Shown: positions 8,970-20,393, numbered from the stretch's first letter. The stretch is DNA of 64,000 nt from Henckelia pumila (GCF_033568475.1 NW_027331831.1:5456001-5520000), one strand, 5' to 3'. The notes: a model not told the origin generated them from the letters alone. Translations and numbers: made by a program.

Positions 8970-11900
8970 TTGGAAAAGAATCCTCCAAAGGAAGCACCGG
9001 CTAACATAAGTCCGGAAGAATTGGCAAAACTTGATCAATGGTGGGACCATGATATCAAGGCTAAATGCTATATGCAAGCTTCAATGTCTGATGAACTCCA
9101 GAGGCGATTTGAGGATGCCGTGAATGCTGCTGACATACACATGCACCTTAAGGAACTTTTTGGAGCTCAGTCAAGGTCGGAGAGGTATGCCACCGTCAAA
9201 GAACTCATGACATGCCGCATGCGAGATGGGACTTCGGTCCGTGAGCATGGGGTACACATGATTGGGCTCATTGAAAAGTTGGTAACACTCGATTTGACAT
9301 TGGAGCATGAGCTAAACGCGGACTTGTTGCTTCTTTCCCTTCCTTCATCGTTTGATGGATTTGTGGTGAACTTCAATATGAACAAGATAGAGGCCACCCT
9401 TGAAGAGATGGTCAATATGCTTGTGTCTTATGAGGCCACATTAAAGAAGGATAAACCGGTACTCTTGGTTGGCTCCTCTTCTTACTCCAAGAAAGGGCCA
9501 AGTGGAAAGGGTATGAAACGTTCTGCCCCACCCAAGAAAATTGTACCACAAAAAAAGGCCAAGACAAAAGCTTCAAACGTGAACATATCTGGAGATGTTT
9601 GCCATCACTGCAAGAAACCCGGTCATTGGAAACGTAACTGCAAGGAATACCTCGAGTAGTTGCGAAATGCAAAGGGTATGTTTTACATTGAAATAAATGT
9701 TTCACTTAATACTACTTCTTGGGTATTGGATACCGGATGTGGATCTCACATTTGCAATGATTTGCAGGTGATGACAAGAAGTCGCAAGCTTAGGATGGGT
9801 GAGACCCAGCTGAGGCTCGGAAATGGTTCCAGAGTTGAAGCCAAAGCAGTGGGAGACGTTTATTTAGTTTTGCAGAACAATTTTAAGTTATTTTTTAGAG
9901 ATGTTTTATTTGTTCCAGATTTAGTTAAAAACATTATTTCTGTTTCTATGCTTGATAGAGATGGTTTTTCTTGTAATTTTGTAAATGAGATTTGCAATAT
10001 TTACAAGAATGAATGTTTGATTGGAAATGGACAACTTGAAAACGATCTATATAACTTAAAATTAAAAGACGTTCCAATTAATTATGTTGATAAACCGGTA
10101 ACAACAAATAAAAGGAAAAATGATAGTCAAAACCCGACAAACCTTTGGCATGCTAGGCTAGGTCATATTTCCTCAAGGAGGATGAACAAGCTAGTGGGAG
10201 AGGGCATGTTTGATATGTCTGATATTAACTCTCTACCTACTTGTGAGTCCTGCCTAAAAGAAAAAATGACTAAATCTCCTTTCAAAGGAAAGCCTGAGCG
10301 TAGTCAAAATCTATTGGATTTGATCCATACAGATGTTTGCGGACCATTTAGTATCCGTACTAAATTTGGTCACACCTACTTCATTACCTTTACTGATGAT
10401 TATTCAAGGTATGGGTATTTATATTTAATGAAATATAAGTCTGAATCATTTGAAAAGTTCAAAGAATTCAAGGCTGGAGTAGAAAACAAACAAGGTAGAA
10501 GTATTAAAGCACTTTGATCGGATCGAGATGGAGAATACTTAAGTACCGAGTTTTTGAGCTATCTGAAAGAGAATGAGATTCTCTCTCAGTGGACTCCTCC
10601 TATGACACCTCAGCTGAATGGTGTTTTGGAGCGTCGCAATCGAACTTTGTTGGACATGGTTCGATCTATGATGAGCTTCACTGAGCTCCCACCTTCGTTT
10701 TGGGGCTATGCGCTTGAAACGGCGGTATTGTTGTTGAACAATGTCCACACTAAAGCAGTAGATAAAACTCCATACGAGTTATGGAATGGCAAAGCTCCTA
10801 AGTATTCGTACTTAAGGATTTGGGGATGTCCTGCTTACGTGAAGCAGACAGTGGGAGATAAGTTGGATAGTCGATCTACCTTATGTTATTTTGTAGGATA
10901 TCCGAAGAATTCAATCGGATATTATTTCTATCATCCTACTGAAACAAAAGTATTTGTTTCGAGGAATGCCACCTTCATTGAGAAGGAGTTCTTATTAGAT
11001 AAGAAAGGCAAGATGATGAAACTCGAAGAAATTCGAGAAAAACCCGAGATACAAAATAACGATCCCACACCTCAAGAACCTACAACTGACACGCCTATAT
11101 CTAGGAGATCCGAGAGGAATTCTAGACCTCCTGTTCGATATGGTCTTCTTCTTGAAGGGGATCAAAGTGAACCCGACATTGGATGTGATCCAAGAAACTT
11201 CAAGGAAGCAATTTCTGATGCGGATTCTAATTTATGGCTTGATGTTATGCAGTCGGAAATAGACTCGATGCATACAAACCAAGTTTGGTCTTTAGTAGAT
11301 CCTCACGATGGAATTGTTCCAATAGGGTGTAAATGGATCTACAAGAGAAAACTTGGGCCTGATGGTAAGGTACTTACCTACAAGGCACGATTGGTAGCAA
11401 AAGGTTATACTCAAAGACAAGGAGTTGACTATGATGAAACCTTTTCACCAGTCGCAATGTTCAAGTCCATAAGAATCCTTATTGCCATAGAAGCATGGTA
11501 TGACTATGAGATATGGCAAATGGATGTGAAGACTGCATTTCTTAATGGAAACATTAAGGAAAAAATCTATATGATGCAGCCCGAGGGATTCACATCCATG
11601 GGAAGCGAGCATAAGGTATGCAAGCTTCAGAGATCAATTTATGGTCTCAAACAAGCATCAAGAAGTTGGAACCAGAAATTTGATGAAACAATAAAGGACT
11701 TTGGTTTCATCAAAAACCCGGAGGAACCGTGCGTGTACAAGAAAGTAGTTAAGGATGTGGTGACGTTCTTAGTACTTTATGTTGATGACATCCTACTCAT
11801 TGGGAATGACGTAGGGATGTTGCAGTCAACAAAGATATGGTTATCAGGTAGATTCTCGATGAAGGATTTGGGTAAGGCATCCAATATTCTAGGGATACAG

Positions 11901-12764
11901 ATCTATAGAGATAGATCTAAGAGAATGATAGGACTCACTCAAGAAACCTACATCGACACCATATTGAAAAGGTTTTCTATGGATGAGTCCAAGAGAGGAC
12001 ATCTACCTATGTGTCATGGAGTTTTTTTATCCAAGTCTATGTGTCCCAAGACTGACGAAGAGATAGAGAAAATGACACACATACCATATGCGTCAGCCAT
12101 AGGTAGTATTATGTATGGGATGATATCTACCAGACCGGATGTAGCCTTTGCTCTGAGTGTCACGAGCAGATATCAGGCCAACCCCAGTCAAATGCATTGG
12201 AAAGCCGTGAAGGATATTCTTAAGTACTTGAGAAGGACTAAGAATATATTCATGGTTTATGGAGGAAGAGAATTGAAATTGGAAGGCTATACCGACTCTA
12301 GCTTCCAAAGCGACGTGGATGACTCGAAGTCAACCTCTGGATTTGTATTCATGTTCAATGGTGGTGCTGTCTCTTGGAAGAGTTCCAAGCAAGACACCAC
12401 AGCGGATTCCATCACTGAGGCAGAATACATTGCAGCATCAGCTGCTGCTAAAGAGGCCGTTTGGATGAGGAATTTCGTCCAAGAGTTGGGCGTAATTCCT
12501 GAAGCTGTTGGTCCAGTTCCGGTGTACTGCGACAACACCGGTGCCATTGCTCAGGCAAATGAACCAAGGTCTCATCAAAGATCCAAACACGTACTGAGGA
12601 AATACCACATCATCCGGGAGATTGTGAAAAAAGGAGACATCACTGTCGAGAGAGTGGCCTCTACAGACAATATCGCTGATCCACTTACTAAGCCCTTGCC
12701 AGGACCATTGTTTGACAAACATCGCGAAGCAATGAACTTACGTAGTATGACTAGTTGGCTTTAG
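8970..12764 (+). pseudogene. Ty1/copia gag-pol, one frame broken by two stops
   Basis: One frame covers 8970-12764 (1265 codons including stops), with a TAG at 9657 and a TGA at 10515. Domains in order: Gag/UBN2 (ELFGAQSRSERYATVKELM), CCHC knuckle CHHCKKPGHWKRNC just before the first stop, protease VLDTGCGSH near 9725, GAG-pre-integrase LWHARLGHISS, integrase core (DLIHTDVCGPF; FTDDYSRYGYL; Glu in NGVLERRNRTLLDM), reverse transcriptase (WQMDVKTAFLNG; YVDD at 11778-11789) and RNase H (GYTDSSFQSD; TEAEYIAAS). The N-terminal part of Gag is missing: the frame starts mid-domain at the junction with the inverted primer-site segment. The polypurine tract and LTR start follow directly. Both stops fit single C-to-T changes. 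The copy is coding-dead but otherwise little decayed. Confidence 0.9.
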
Positions 12765-12778
12765 GGCAAGTGGGAGAT
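12764..12778 (+). promoter_or_regulatory. Polypurine tract of copia element
   Basis: GGGCAAGTGGGAGAT immediately precedes the LTR start TGAAAGAG at 12779. This is the expected plus-strand primer site. Confidence 0.75.
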
Positions 12779-13156
12779 TGAAAGAGTGGGTGCCCGGTTA
12801 GCCAACTTGTGGCTAAGGGCTTTTATGACTCTATGTATAAACAATCTTTGTTTAATATAATTTACATTAATTAATGGCATTATCTTTATCTTTCTTCATA
12901 TTGTTATATTGTGATATACTATTGTTGTTTTGATAAAGACCTTGAATATACTATAGTGTAAGTAAGATGAGATAGTGAATAAAGAGAGATCACTATTATG
13001 AAACACATCTTATAGTCATTATATATTCTAAATAGTTCCTAGTCAAATTGAGCCGTCCGCTAATAAGGATAAGGATCGCTCGAGATTGAGACTAGCATTT
13101 GTGATGCCAAGTACCATGTTTCATTGGTAATGGACATGGAGATGTTCAAAGCATGC
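12779..13156 (+). mobile_element. Truncated 3' LTR of copia element
   Basis: This begins TGAAAGAGTGGGTGCCC and follows the minus-oriented LTR (6358-8181) until GCATGC at 13151-13156. It then breaks into the foldback arm (GTGGTCAGAAAC). About 1.45 kb of LTR is missing, so no target duplication remains on this side. Confidence 0.8.
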
Positions 13157-15545
13157 GTGGTCAGAAACACGGTATATTTTGTATTGATATGTAGTACATT
13201 TGCTTAAAAATAAAGTATAATAATGTCTAATTGTGGTATGAGAATTTGTTAAATTTGGTACATATTCCATACATATTTTACATTGTGGTGTTGGTGAGCG
13301 GTCAGAAACGCAGTACCATTTATATCCATACGTAGTACTTTAGCTAGCAAATAAAGTATAATAACGTCAAATTGTTGTATGAAATTTTGTTATATTTAGT
13401 ACATCTTCCATACATGTTTTACATTGTTGTGTTGGTGCATGGTCAGAAACGCACTACCATTTGTATTGATACATAGTATCTTTACTTGAAAATAAAGTAT
13501 AATAACCTCTAATTGTGGTATGAGAATTTGTTAAATTTGGTACATTTTTCATACATTTTTTACATGATGTTAGTGCGTGGTTCAAAAAGCAGTACCATTT
13601 GTATTGATACGTAGTATATTTACTTGAAAATGAAGTATAATAACCTCTAATTGTGGCATGAGAATTTGTTAAATTTGGTACATCTTTCATACATGTTTTA
13701 CATTGTGGTATTGGTGCGTGATAAAAAATGCAGTACTATTTGTAACGATTCATAGTACTTTTTCTTGAAAATAAAGTATAATAACGTCTAATTGTGGTAT
13801 GAGAATTTGTTGAATTTGGTACATCTTTCATACATGTTTTACATTGTGGTATTGGTGCGTGATCAGAAACACAGTACAATTTGTAACGATACGTAGTACT
13901 TTTGCTTGAAAATAAAGTATAATAACGTCTAATTGTGGTATTAGAATTTGTTAAATTTGGTATATCTTTCATACATGTTTTACATTGGTGTTGGTGCTTG
14001 GTCAGAAATACAGTACCATTTATTAAGATACGTAGTACATTTGCTTAAAAATGAAGTATAACGATACATCTAATTGTGATATGAGAATTAAGCATTCATT
14101 CTACAAAAATTAAACATCCATTCTACCAAAATTAAACATCCAACTTCATAAACATAGTTATAAATAAAAATTAAACATCCATTTCATCAAAATACAGTAC
14201 CACCTTCATAAACATAGTTATAAATAAAAATTAAAGATCAATTCTACCAAAATACAGTACCAACTTCATCAACATAGCTATGCGTCCGATCAAAGTACAA
14301 TACAAAATACACCAACAAAATTGTTCACTTTATTCTCATTTCCCTTAGTCCTTCTCGAAATACTAGAGCAGAGCAACAACTTGGTGCCTCATGCGGCCTC
14401 CGGGTACTAGCTTTACCTCAGATCCTACTCCTTTTCGAACCATGTCTGAATAAAAAAATAAAACAATGTGTCATAAGTCATAACAAAAAACAGCATAATT
14501 TAATAGATTTCATCGGATTATCATGCACTACTTCAAAATCGGCATAGTTCAAACAAAAATCAACATAATTCAAACAAAAATCAGCACATGCCGAAAAAAG
14601 ATCATCACAGTTTCAATAAAAACAAGAAATATTTGAGGAAAAAATCGCCATAAATAGAAGAAACCAACATATGCCGAAGACAATTCGGCACAAATTGAAC
14701 GAACAAGCGCAAAAACAAACAAAAACGTGACAAATATTTTATTTAATGATTTTGATTCTAATTTCAGGAAAAATTTTAGATTTCATCCGAGTATATATAA
14801 TACACTGTTTCATGGAAAATCAAACTTTTTTCATCCCCTTCATTAAATAAGAGCTCATTTTCAATGGCTCAAACCCCCAATTTGATTCAAAAACCACAGT
14901 TACATTTGCCAAACACCAATCAACTAAAACGCAAATCACTGCCCCAATGAGCAGCACGACTATCAATATAGCAGTAACCATAAAACACACGCCATCATAG
15001 TCGATTTCAAAAAAAAAATAAAATAACAAGAACCAAATTGAAGCAATAATAACAGTCAGAAGAAGGGAAAAAAGGAAAATAATGTTGGCTTCATGAAGGA
15101 AAATAAAGGTAAGATTTGTGTGTGTTTTTACCTAATAACAGATTTCTCCCGACTCCCTTTTGTTGTCAGTGGATTTCTTGGTGGATGCAGACGTCGTTAT
15201 AGCCCACGTTTTCCAGATTTCAGGTTGAACAAGGGGAAAAAAATAAAACAAGGGAAAAACGTTAACGAATGGGAAGAGATGGAAATCGGTGGATATGGAA
15301 TGACAAATAGAAATCGAAGGAGAGAAGAGATGAAATTGGGGGAGAGCCAGGGCTTCTTCACGTGAAGATGAGAAAAAAATAGAAAATAAAATAAAATAAA
15401 ATTTAATGGGAAAATGAGATAAAGTGTGAAATGGGGAGTTAAAATAAAGATTTTGGTGTATGAGGAAGTGCAGAATAAAACTTTATGCATTAGGGACTGA
15501 ACACAAAGTTGATGTTTGAATTGGGAATTTATTTCCAATTTGCCC
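13157..15545 (-). repeat. Right arm of foldback element with seven-copy tandem array
   Basis: Reverse complement of the left arm. The ~140-bp tandem array spans 13157 to about 14090, with landmark TCAGAAAC-type words near 13160, 13301, 13441, 13580, 13720, 13860 and 14000. Beyond it follow the conserved block at 14320-14443, the membrane-peptide counterpart (14820-15080) and the terminal sequence to 15545. Indels relative to the left arm are mostly in the pyrimidine-rich stretch. Confidence 0.8.
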
Positions 15546-16041
15546 ATTTCACGGGCCAATTATCATATTTATATAAATACATACATGCATATACATATAT
15601 ATATATATCATGTATCTTTCATCAGCTCATCCATGAGCTAGACGAGTGATAAATGTAAAACCATTTGAACCATTTTAAATAACGTTATAATGTTTTTTTT
15701 CGAATGATCATAGCATAGACCTTCCACTCTGTTTAATCAGGGTCCCCTCCATAAAATGTGGAAATGAAATATTGTAAAAAAAAATCCACTATCCAATTGG
15801 GTTTAACTAGACCTGGCCAAGGGCCGGTTATAACCCGGACCCGGTTAACCGGGTGAACGGGCTAGACCCGGAACCGGGACCGAACCCGCAAATGTCCGGT
15901 CCGGTCCCGGTTTTTTCTTTGGAAAACCGGCAACCCGACGGGTTGGACCCGCCGGGTTGAACGGGTCTGATTCGCCGGGTTGGAACCGTCCAACCCGGTG
16001 GGTTGGACACGTGGCGCCCATGATGATCCACCTCCGGTGAT

Positions 16042-17936
16042 TTGCAAGCCAAATGAAAATATTGTTCAAAATGTTACAAATTTAAACAAGGAGGTGGTTA
16101 TGGAACTTTGACGCGACATATCGAGAAAAATCATTCGGTGGAAATTGGGATTGATCGTGCTCAAACTCAAATTCCGGCATTCTCTTCTCAATCGGGTAAT
16201 GAATCTCAGCTATTTAAATATAACGAAGCTAGATTTAGAGAAGAAACGACTAAATTTTATGCGGTTGAACAACTTTCTTTTAGTTTTAATGATAAATTAT
16301 ATTTTAAAAATTGGCTTTCTACAAGTGCAAATCCTTCTATTAGACGTATTCCAAAAAATAGTCTCAAATGCACAATAAAAAAGTTAGTTGTCGATCAAAA
16401 GAAAGAATTAATTAAGGAATTTTATAGTTTGAATAATAAAGTTTCTTTGTGTTCCGATATTTGGAGTGATCATTGGCAAAGTTGTTCATATATGGGTATT
16501 ACATGTCATTGGATTGATAATAATTGGAACATTCAAAAAAGGTTGCTTGCATATAGATGTTTCAACGAATCACACACGGCTCAAAATATTTCTCAACTTA
16601 TATTTGTTATTTTAGAAGAATATAGTCTAACTACCAAAGTTTTTTCAATGTCTTTTGATAATTCTAGTGCAAATACTTCTAGTATTAGTGAGCTTATTGA
16701 AATATGTAAACCATCACTAGGTGACAAATTTTTTCATATTAGATGCACATGTCATATTTTAAATTTGTGTGTTCAAGATGGGCTAAAAAGTTTAGGCATA
16801 CATATTCAACCAATTAGGAACGTTATTCATTATTTATGGACGCATCTTCAAGTTATGAAGCAATGGAAAAAATATTGTAGAGTAAATGGTATGAAGCCTA
16901 AGCGGTTTGCACGAGATGTTCCAACTCTTTGGAATTCAACATATAAATTTTTATTATCCTCTTTTGAATATAAAGATTTATTATGTACATTTTTTCATCA
17001 ATTTTTTCAAGCTCGTGATATTTATTTGTTTTCAAATCAATGAAACATATGCATTAGTATTTGTGAAATTTTAAAAGTTTTTAATGATGCTAGTGACCAA
17101 TTATCCGGTATTTATTATCCTACTTCACATTTACTTTTAACACATTGTTGCAACATTGCTTGTGTTTTTCATGAACAGGTTAAATCTAATGATAATGTTT
17201 TATCTCAATGTATTCTCGTCATGAAAGCAAAATGAAAAAAATATTTTTTCCTCATTCCTGAATTTTTTTTATGTGCTTTTGTTTTAGATCCTAGACTTAA
17301 ATTAGATTGTTTAAGCGACATGTTAACATTATATTATGAATCTTTGGAGCCTATTGCGAAAACGATTCCTTCTATCTATTGATTTTGTTTAATATTAAAA
17401 GTCATTTACTTAATATTTATAATGAATATAACATCAAATATGGTGGATAAATTGTTTCACATGAAACACAATCCACTGCAACAAGTAATGTTACTTCTAA
17501 AATTACTAAAGCACAACTTTTATTAAGGGAACAGACGAAACGTCCACGAGGATCCTCAAGTTCCAGTCAGGAACTTGAGAATTATTTTACCACTACTTTT
17601 GATTTTAGTGATACAGATGAGGAAAACTTCGACATTTTGAGATGGTGGTCGCAAAAAACACAAATATATCCAATTTTGGCTATAATGGCAAAAGAAATTT
17701 TAGTTTGTCCGGTTTCAACAGTTGCAGTGGAGCAAGAATTTAGTATTTGAGGAAATACATTGGACGAGAGACGTTCTAGCTTAAGGCCGAAAAATTTGGA
17801 AGCCCAATGTTTGCTCAATAATTGGTCAAAAGCCGCTACTCGAAGACAACATATTCAAAGTGATGAAGAATACCAAGATGATATCGAAGGAACATCCGGA
17901 ACTACGACGGGGGGAAATGCGAGTGAAGCAGAATAA
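16042..17936 (+). pseudogene. hAT (Ac-like) transposase, inactivated
   Basis: A BED zinc finger is readable at 16054-16140 (CSKCYKFKQGGGYGTLTRH, then IEKNH), preceded by a TGA at 16054 where the family has a conserved cysteine. The main open stretch (16108-17043) carries catalytic-domain landmarks SLCSDIWSDHW and FDNSSANTSSI with conserved aspartates, and RFARDVPTLWNST. In the same frame after a TGA at 17041 come FHEQVKS, a second TGA at 17233 and AFVLDPRLKLD. Frame is lost near 17380. The C-terminal dimerisation region ILRWWSQKTQIYPILAIMAK and VCPVSTVAVEQEFS is recognisable, with a TGA at 17748. The family protein is about 650-700 residues, close to the span here. Several TGA stops fit Trp-codon decay. 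Confidence 0.88.
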
Positions 17937-18090
17937 AATGTAATAGATATTGAAATTCTAATATATATTTATTTAATAAATATAATATATATTTGTTATA
18001 GAGATATGAACTATTTGAGTGAGTTTATTTAAAGAATATGTCTTACAAAAAATATTTAAAAAATTTTGAAGAACAAAAATAAGCTTAGGG

Positions 18091-18285
18091 CCTTGTAGGC
18101 TCGCCTGTGCCTCTCATATGGGTGGCCGCGCGGCTGCTGCGCAACATTGGCGCTCTCGCGCTTCTCATTTGGGCAGCCGCGCGGATGCTGTGCAGCATTG
18201 GCGCGCCCGCTCGGCCGCTTCGCAGAAAATAATGCGTAGCAGCCGCGCGGCCGCGCAGGTGATAGGCGCGGGCGCGCCACGCCTG
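18091..18285. repeat. GC-rich short repeats in hAT 3' subterminal region
   Basis: Words such as GGCCGCGCGGCTGCTGCGC and GCAGCATTGGCGC recur in direct and inverted form within an otherwise AT-rich element. The reading frame across them is a repeat artefact. Confidence 0.5.
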
Positions 18286-18387
18286 CGCATTTAAAAAAAA
18301 TGGCGCAAATTTTTTTAAAAAATTATAAGGGTTGACCCGAATCCGTCGGTTAACCGAACTCGGACCGTAGCCAGTTCTAGGTTTAAC

Positions 18388-18741
18388 AAGTCAAAGCCTT
18401 TCTAGAATGCTCACCTCGCATAAATTTAATTACATTATTATACTATAAAATTGTTTTAATATTTGTGGAGGCTAAGGTATTGTCTTTAATTCTAGCTGCA
18501 ACTATTAATAACATCACCAACTACTTATTTAATTTTATTGATTTTATTGATTTATGGCTAAATTACGTCTTAAAAAAAATTCATTTGAAAATATAATATT
18601 ATGAAAATGGGAAATTTGGGAACCCCTTCACGATCAAAGGATAATAAATTTCACAAGATATTTACGTTTCTACAACAAAAACGTAACTAATTTATAGTTA
18701 ATTAAAAATAGTAGTACACATTCAATTATTGACGTCATTAA
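18388..18741. other. AT-rich spacer, nothing recognised
   Basis: Intergenic AT-rich sequence between the hAT element and the next MITE. No coding frame, repeat boundary or RNA gene was seen. Confidence 0.5.
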
Positions 18742-18745
18742 TTAA

Positions 18746-18960
18746 GAGCCCGTTTGGATTTTGTAGAGATTTTTTAAAATAAGTGCTTTTAAAAGCTACA
18801 ATTTTTGGCTTTTAAAAAAATTCTAATTTTGACTTTAAAAAGTGCTTATTTAAGCATTTTTTTGGTCAACCAAACACCTTGTTAACTGAAATGCACTTTT
18901 TTTTTAAATAAAAAAAGTGTTTTTTTGGCCTGACTTTTGAAACCAAACGTCAAACGGGGC
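18746..18960. mobile_element. MITE with TTAA duplication
   Basis: The termini GAGCCCGTTTGGATTTTG and CCAAACGTCAAACGGGGC are inverted repeats, with TTAA on both sides (18742-18745, 18961-18964). The 215-bp interior is rich in AAGTGCTTTT/AAAAGCACTT and folds on itself. It fits a Tourist/PIF-Harbinger-type MITE (TTA/TAA duplications); the superfamily is an inference. Confidence 0.6.
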
Positions 18961-18964
18961 TTAA

Positions 18965-19489
18965 GACGCGGAATATGGGCACGCACTTTCAAGACATACG
19001 AAAATTCTAAAGTATTTTTTAAAAAAATAGAAAAGAATATATTCAAATCTTCATTTGTACTTTAATTTTAGTCTTGGCTTCTAGAATAGAAGAAAGTTTC
19101 GGTGGACGCGTGAAGATTTAATTTCAATAATTATTCGGTGATAATTAAGAATGGTAATACTCTTACACTACGTTGCCCAATTTCAATTTAGTTATGTGAT
19201 GTCCATAAGGACTCCACATTTTTAACTCATGTTTGGATTTTGGAAATTAGATTCAGCATTAAGGTATTACTCTTATGTTATAATGAATTCAACTGTAAAA
19301 AAACAGTATTATGGAATCAACAAATTTATTAAATATGATAATTAATTAGTGTGTTTAAAAAATTGAAAAGTTTATGAATTTAATCACTATCAATTTTCTT
19401 TACATTTTTTAAACTCATCACTATTACATTTTCAAATTATATTAAACACTACTATAAATAATGTAGAGTATTACGCAGTAGTAACATTT
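18965..19489. other. AT-rich spacer, nothing recognised
   Basis: Non-coding AT-rich sequence. Neither strand shows a protein family or clear repeat ends. Confidence 0.4.
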
Positions 19490-20216
19490 TTTAAAGGACT
19501 ACTTGGGATTCAGTCCCTAAGTTCAATAATAACTTAAGATTCAGTCCCTATGTAATAAATTTTTATTTTGACTCTCTGGTCCCACATTTCTTTTCATATA
19601 TAAAAATTGGTATAAAAAATTAAATATATGGTACTAATATATGATGTTGGAGTACTATCACTTTTAGATCTGATACAAAAATTAAGATTTTGAGTATAAC
19701 ATTCGAACAAATTTCTTAACATCAAAAACATATTGTACATACATGTTTATGTACAAAATATTTATATTAAAGCATTTGTTCATTATTATTCGGTACATAA
19801 ATTAGTATTTCAAGAATCACGAAAATCAAAAAATTTATGTGTACTACTTTAAAATATTTGAGTACAAACATATTTAATTTGAGTATGGATCTATATATTT
19901 ATGGCATCAACTGCCTCAAATTGAGTATCAAATCATGATTTATATTTTCGATTTTAGATAGATGAAACATAACACAAAAAACTTTATATCAAGAACACTT
20001 GTTTTTATACCAGATTTGAAATATTTGGTACTTAAATTTCATATATTTGTACCTGATTTTTAAATTTTTATACTTATTTTTCACTTCGAAAATTTTTTTA
20101 TGAGCCCAGGGAGTTAAAGACAAACTTTTTGCTGAATTAGGGAGTGCAGAAAAATAAAATTTCTGACAGGGACTGAATGGTAATAAAACATATGAAATGG
20201 GTACTGAATCCTTAAA
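19490..20216. mobile_element. Small inverted-repeat element related to the foldback termini
   Basis: The left end TTTAAAGGACTACTTGGGATTCAGTCCC is matched in inverse by GGGTACTGAATCCTTAAATGG at the right. Inside the right end, the order GGGAGTTAAA, GTGCAGAAAAATAAA, GGGACTGAA repeats the word order seen at the outer end of the large foldback element (15430-15500). It appears to be a short diverged relative. No coding region. Confidence 0.5.
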
Positions 20217-20331
20217 TGGTCGACACAAGCTAGAAAACTTGTTACTTGGAAGATATATATATATATATATGAAATGGGTACTGAATCCTTAAATGGTCGA
20301 CACAAGCTAGAAAACTTGTTACTTGGAAGAT

Positions 20332-20393
<62 letters not shown>
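20193..20393. repeat. 78-bp tandem duplication followed by (TA)n/(TG)n microsatellite
   Basis: GAAATGGGTACTGAATCC starts at 20193 and again at 20271. Both copies run through TCGACACAAGCTAGAAAACT to a TA run. The second ends in a long (TA)n tract (about 20334-20381) and a short (TG)n tract. Duplication probably arose by slippage between TA tracts. Confidence 0.85.

Larger units (their letters stand above)
3203..15545. mobile_element. 12.3-kb long-inverted-repeat (foldback) Mutator-like element, nested by copia
   Basis: The left end begins GGGCAAATTGAAAATAAAT (3203) and the right end is the inverted counterpart ...ATTTCCAATTTGCCC (15545). The two arms match over more than 2 kb: 3203 to about 5755 reads as the reverse complement of about 13157-15545, plus 6188-6357 inside the copia boundary. 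The flanks ATTTTACAA (3194-3202) and ATTTCACGG (15546-15554) agree at 6 of 9 positions, all differences being transitions, which fits a decayed 9-bp Mutator-type target duplication. Removing the copia insertion leaves about 5.5 kb: two long arms around a ~430-bp loop. No transposase was found, so the element is non-autonomous. Mutator assignment rests on duplication length and the TIR start and is an inference. Confidence 0.75.
15808..18379 (+). mobile_element. hAT transposon with 8-bp target duplication
   Basis: The element begins TAGACCTGGCC and ends GCCAGTTCTA, imperfect terminal inverted repeats of hAT type. It is flanked by perfect 8-bp duplications GGTTTAAC (15800-15807 and 18380-18387). 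The length is 2572 bp. Subterminal regions are rich in CCGGTT/AACCGG words at the left and GGTTAACCG at the right, typical hAT transposase binding repeats. A GC-rich block with GGCCGCGCGGC-type repeats lies at about 18090-18285, just inside the right end. The internal transposase is dead, so the copy could move only with help. Confidence 0.92.

Noticed and set aside
18056-18280. 74-codon Arg/Ala/Pro-rich minus-strand ORF
   Set aside because: Produced by the GC-rich repeat block of the hAT subterminal region; no protein features.
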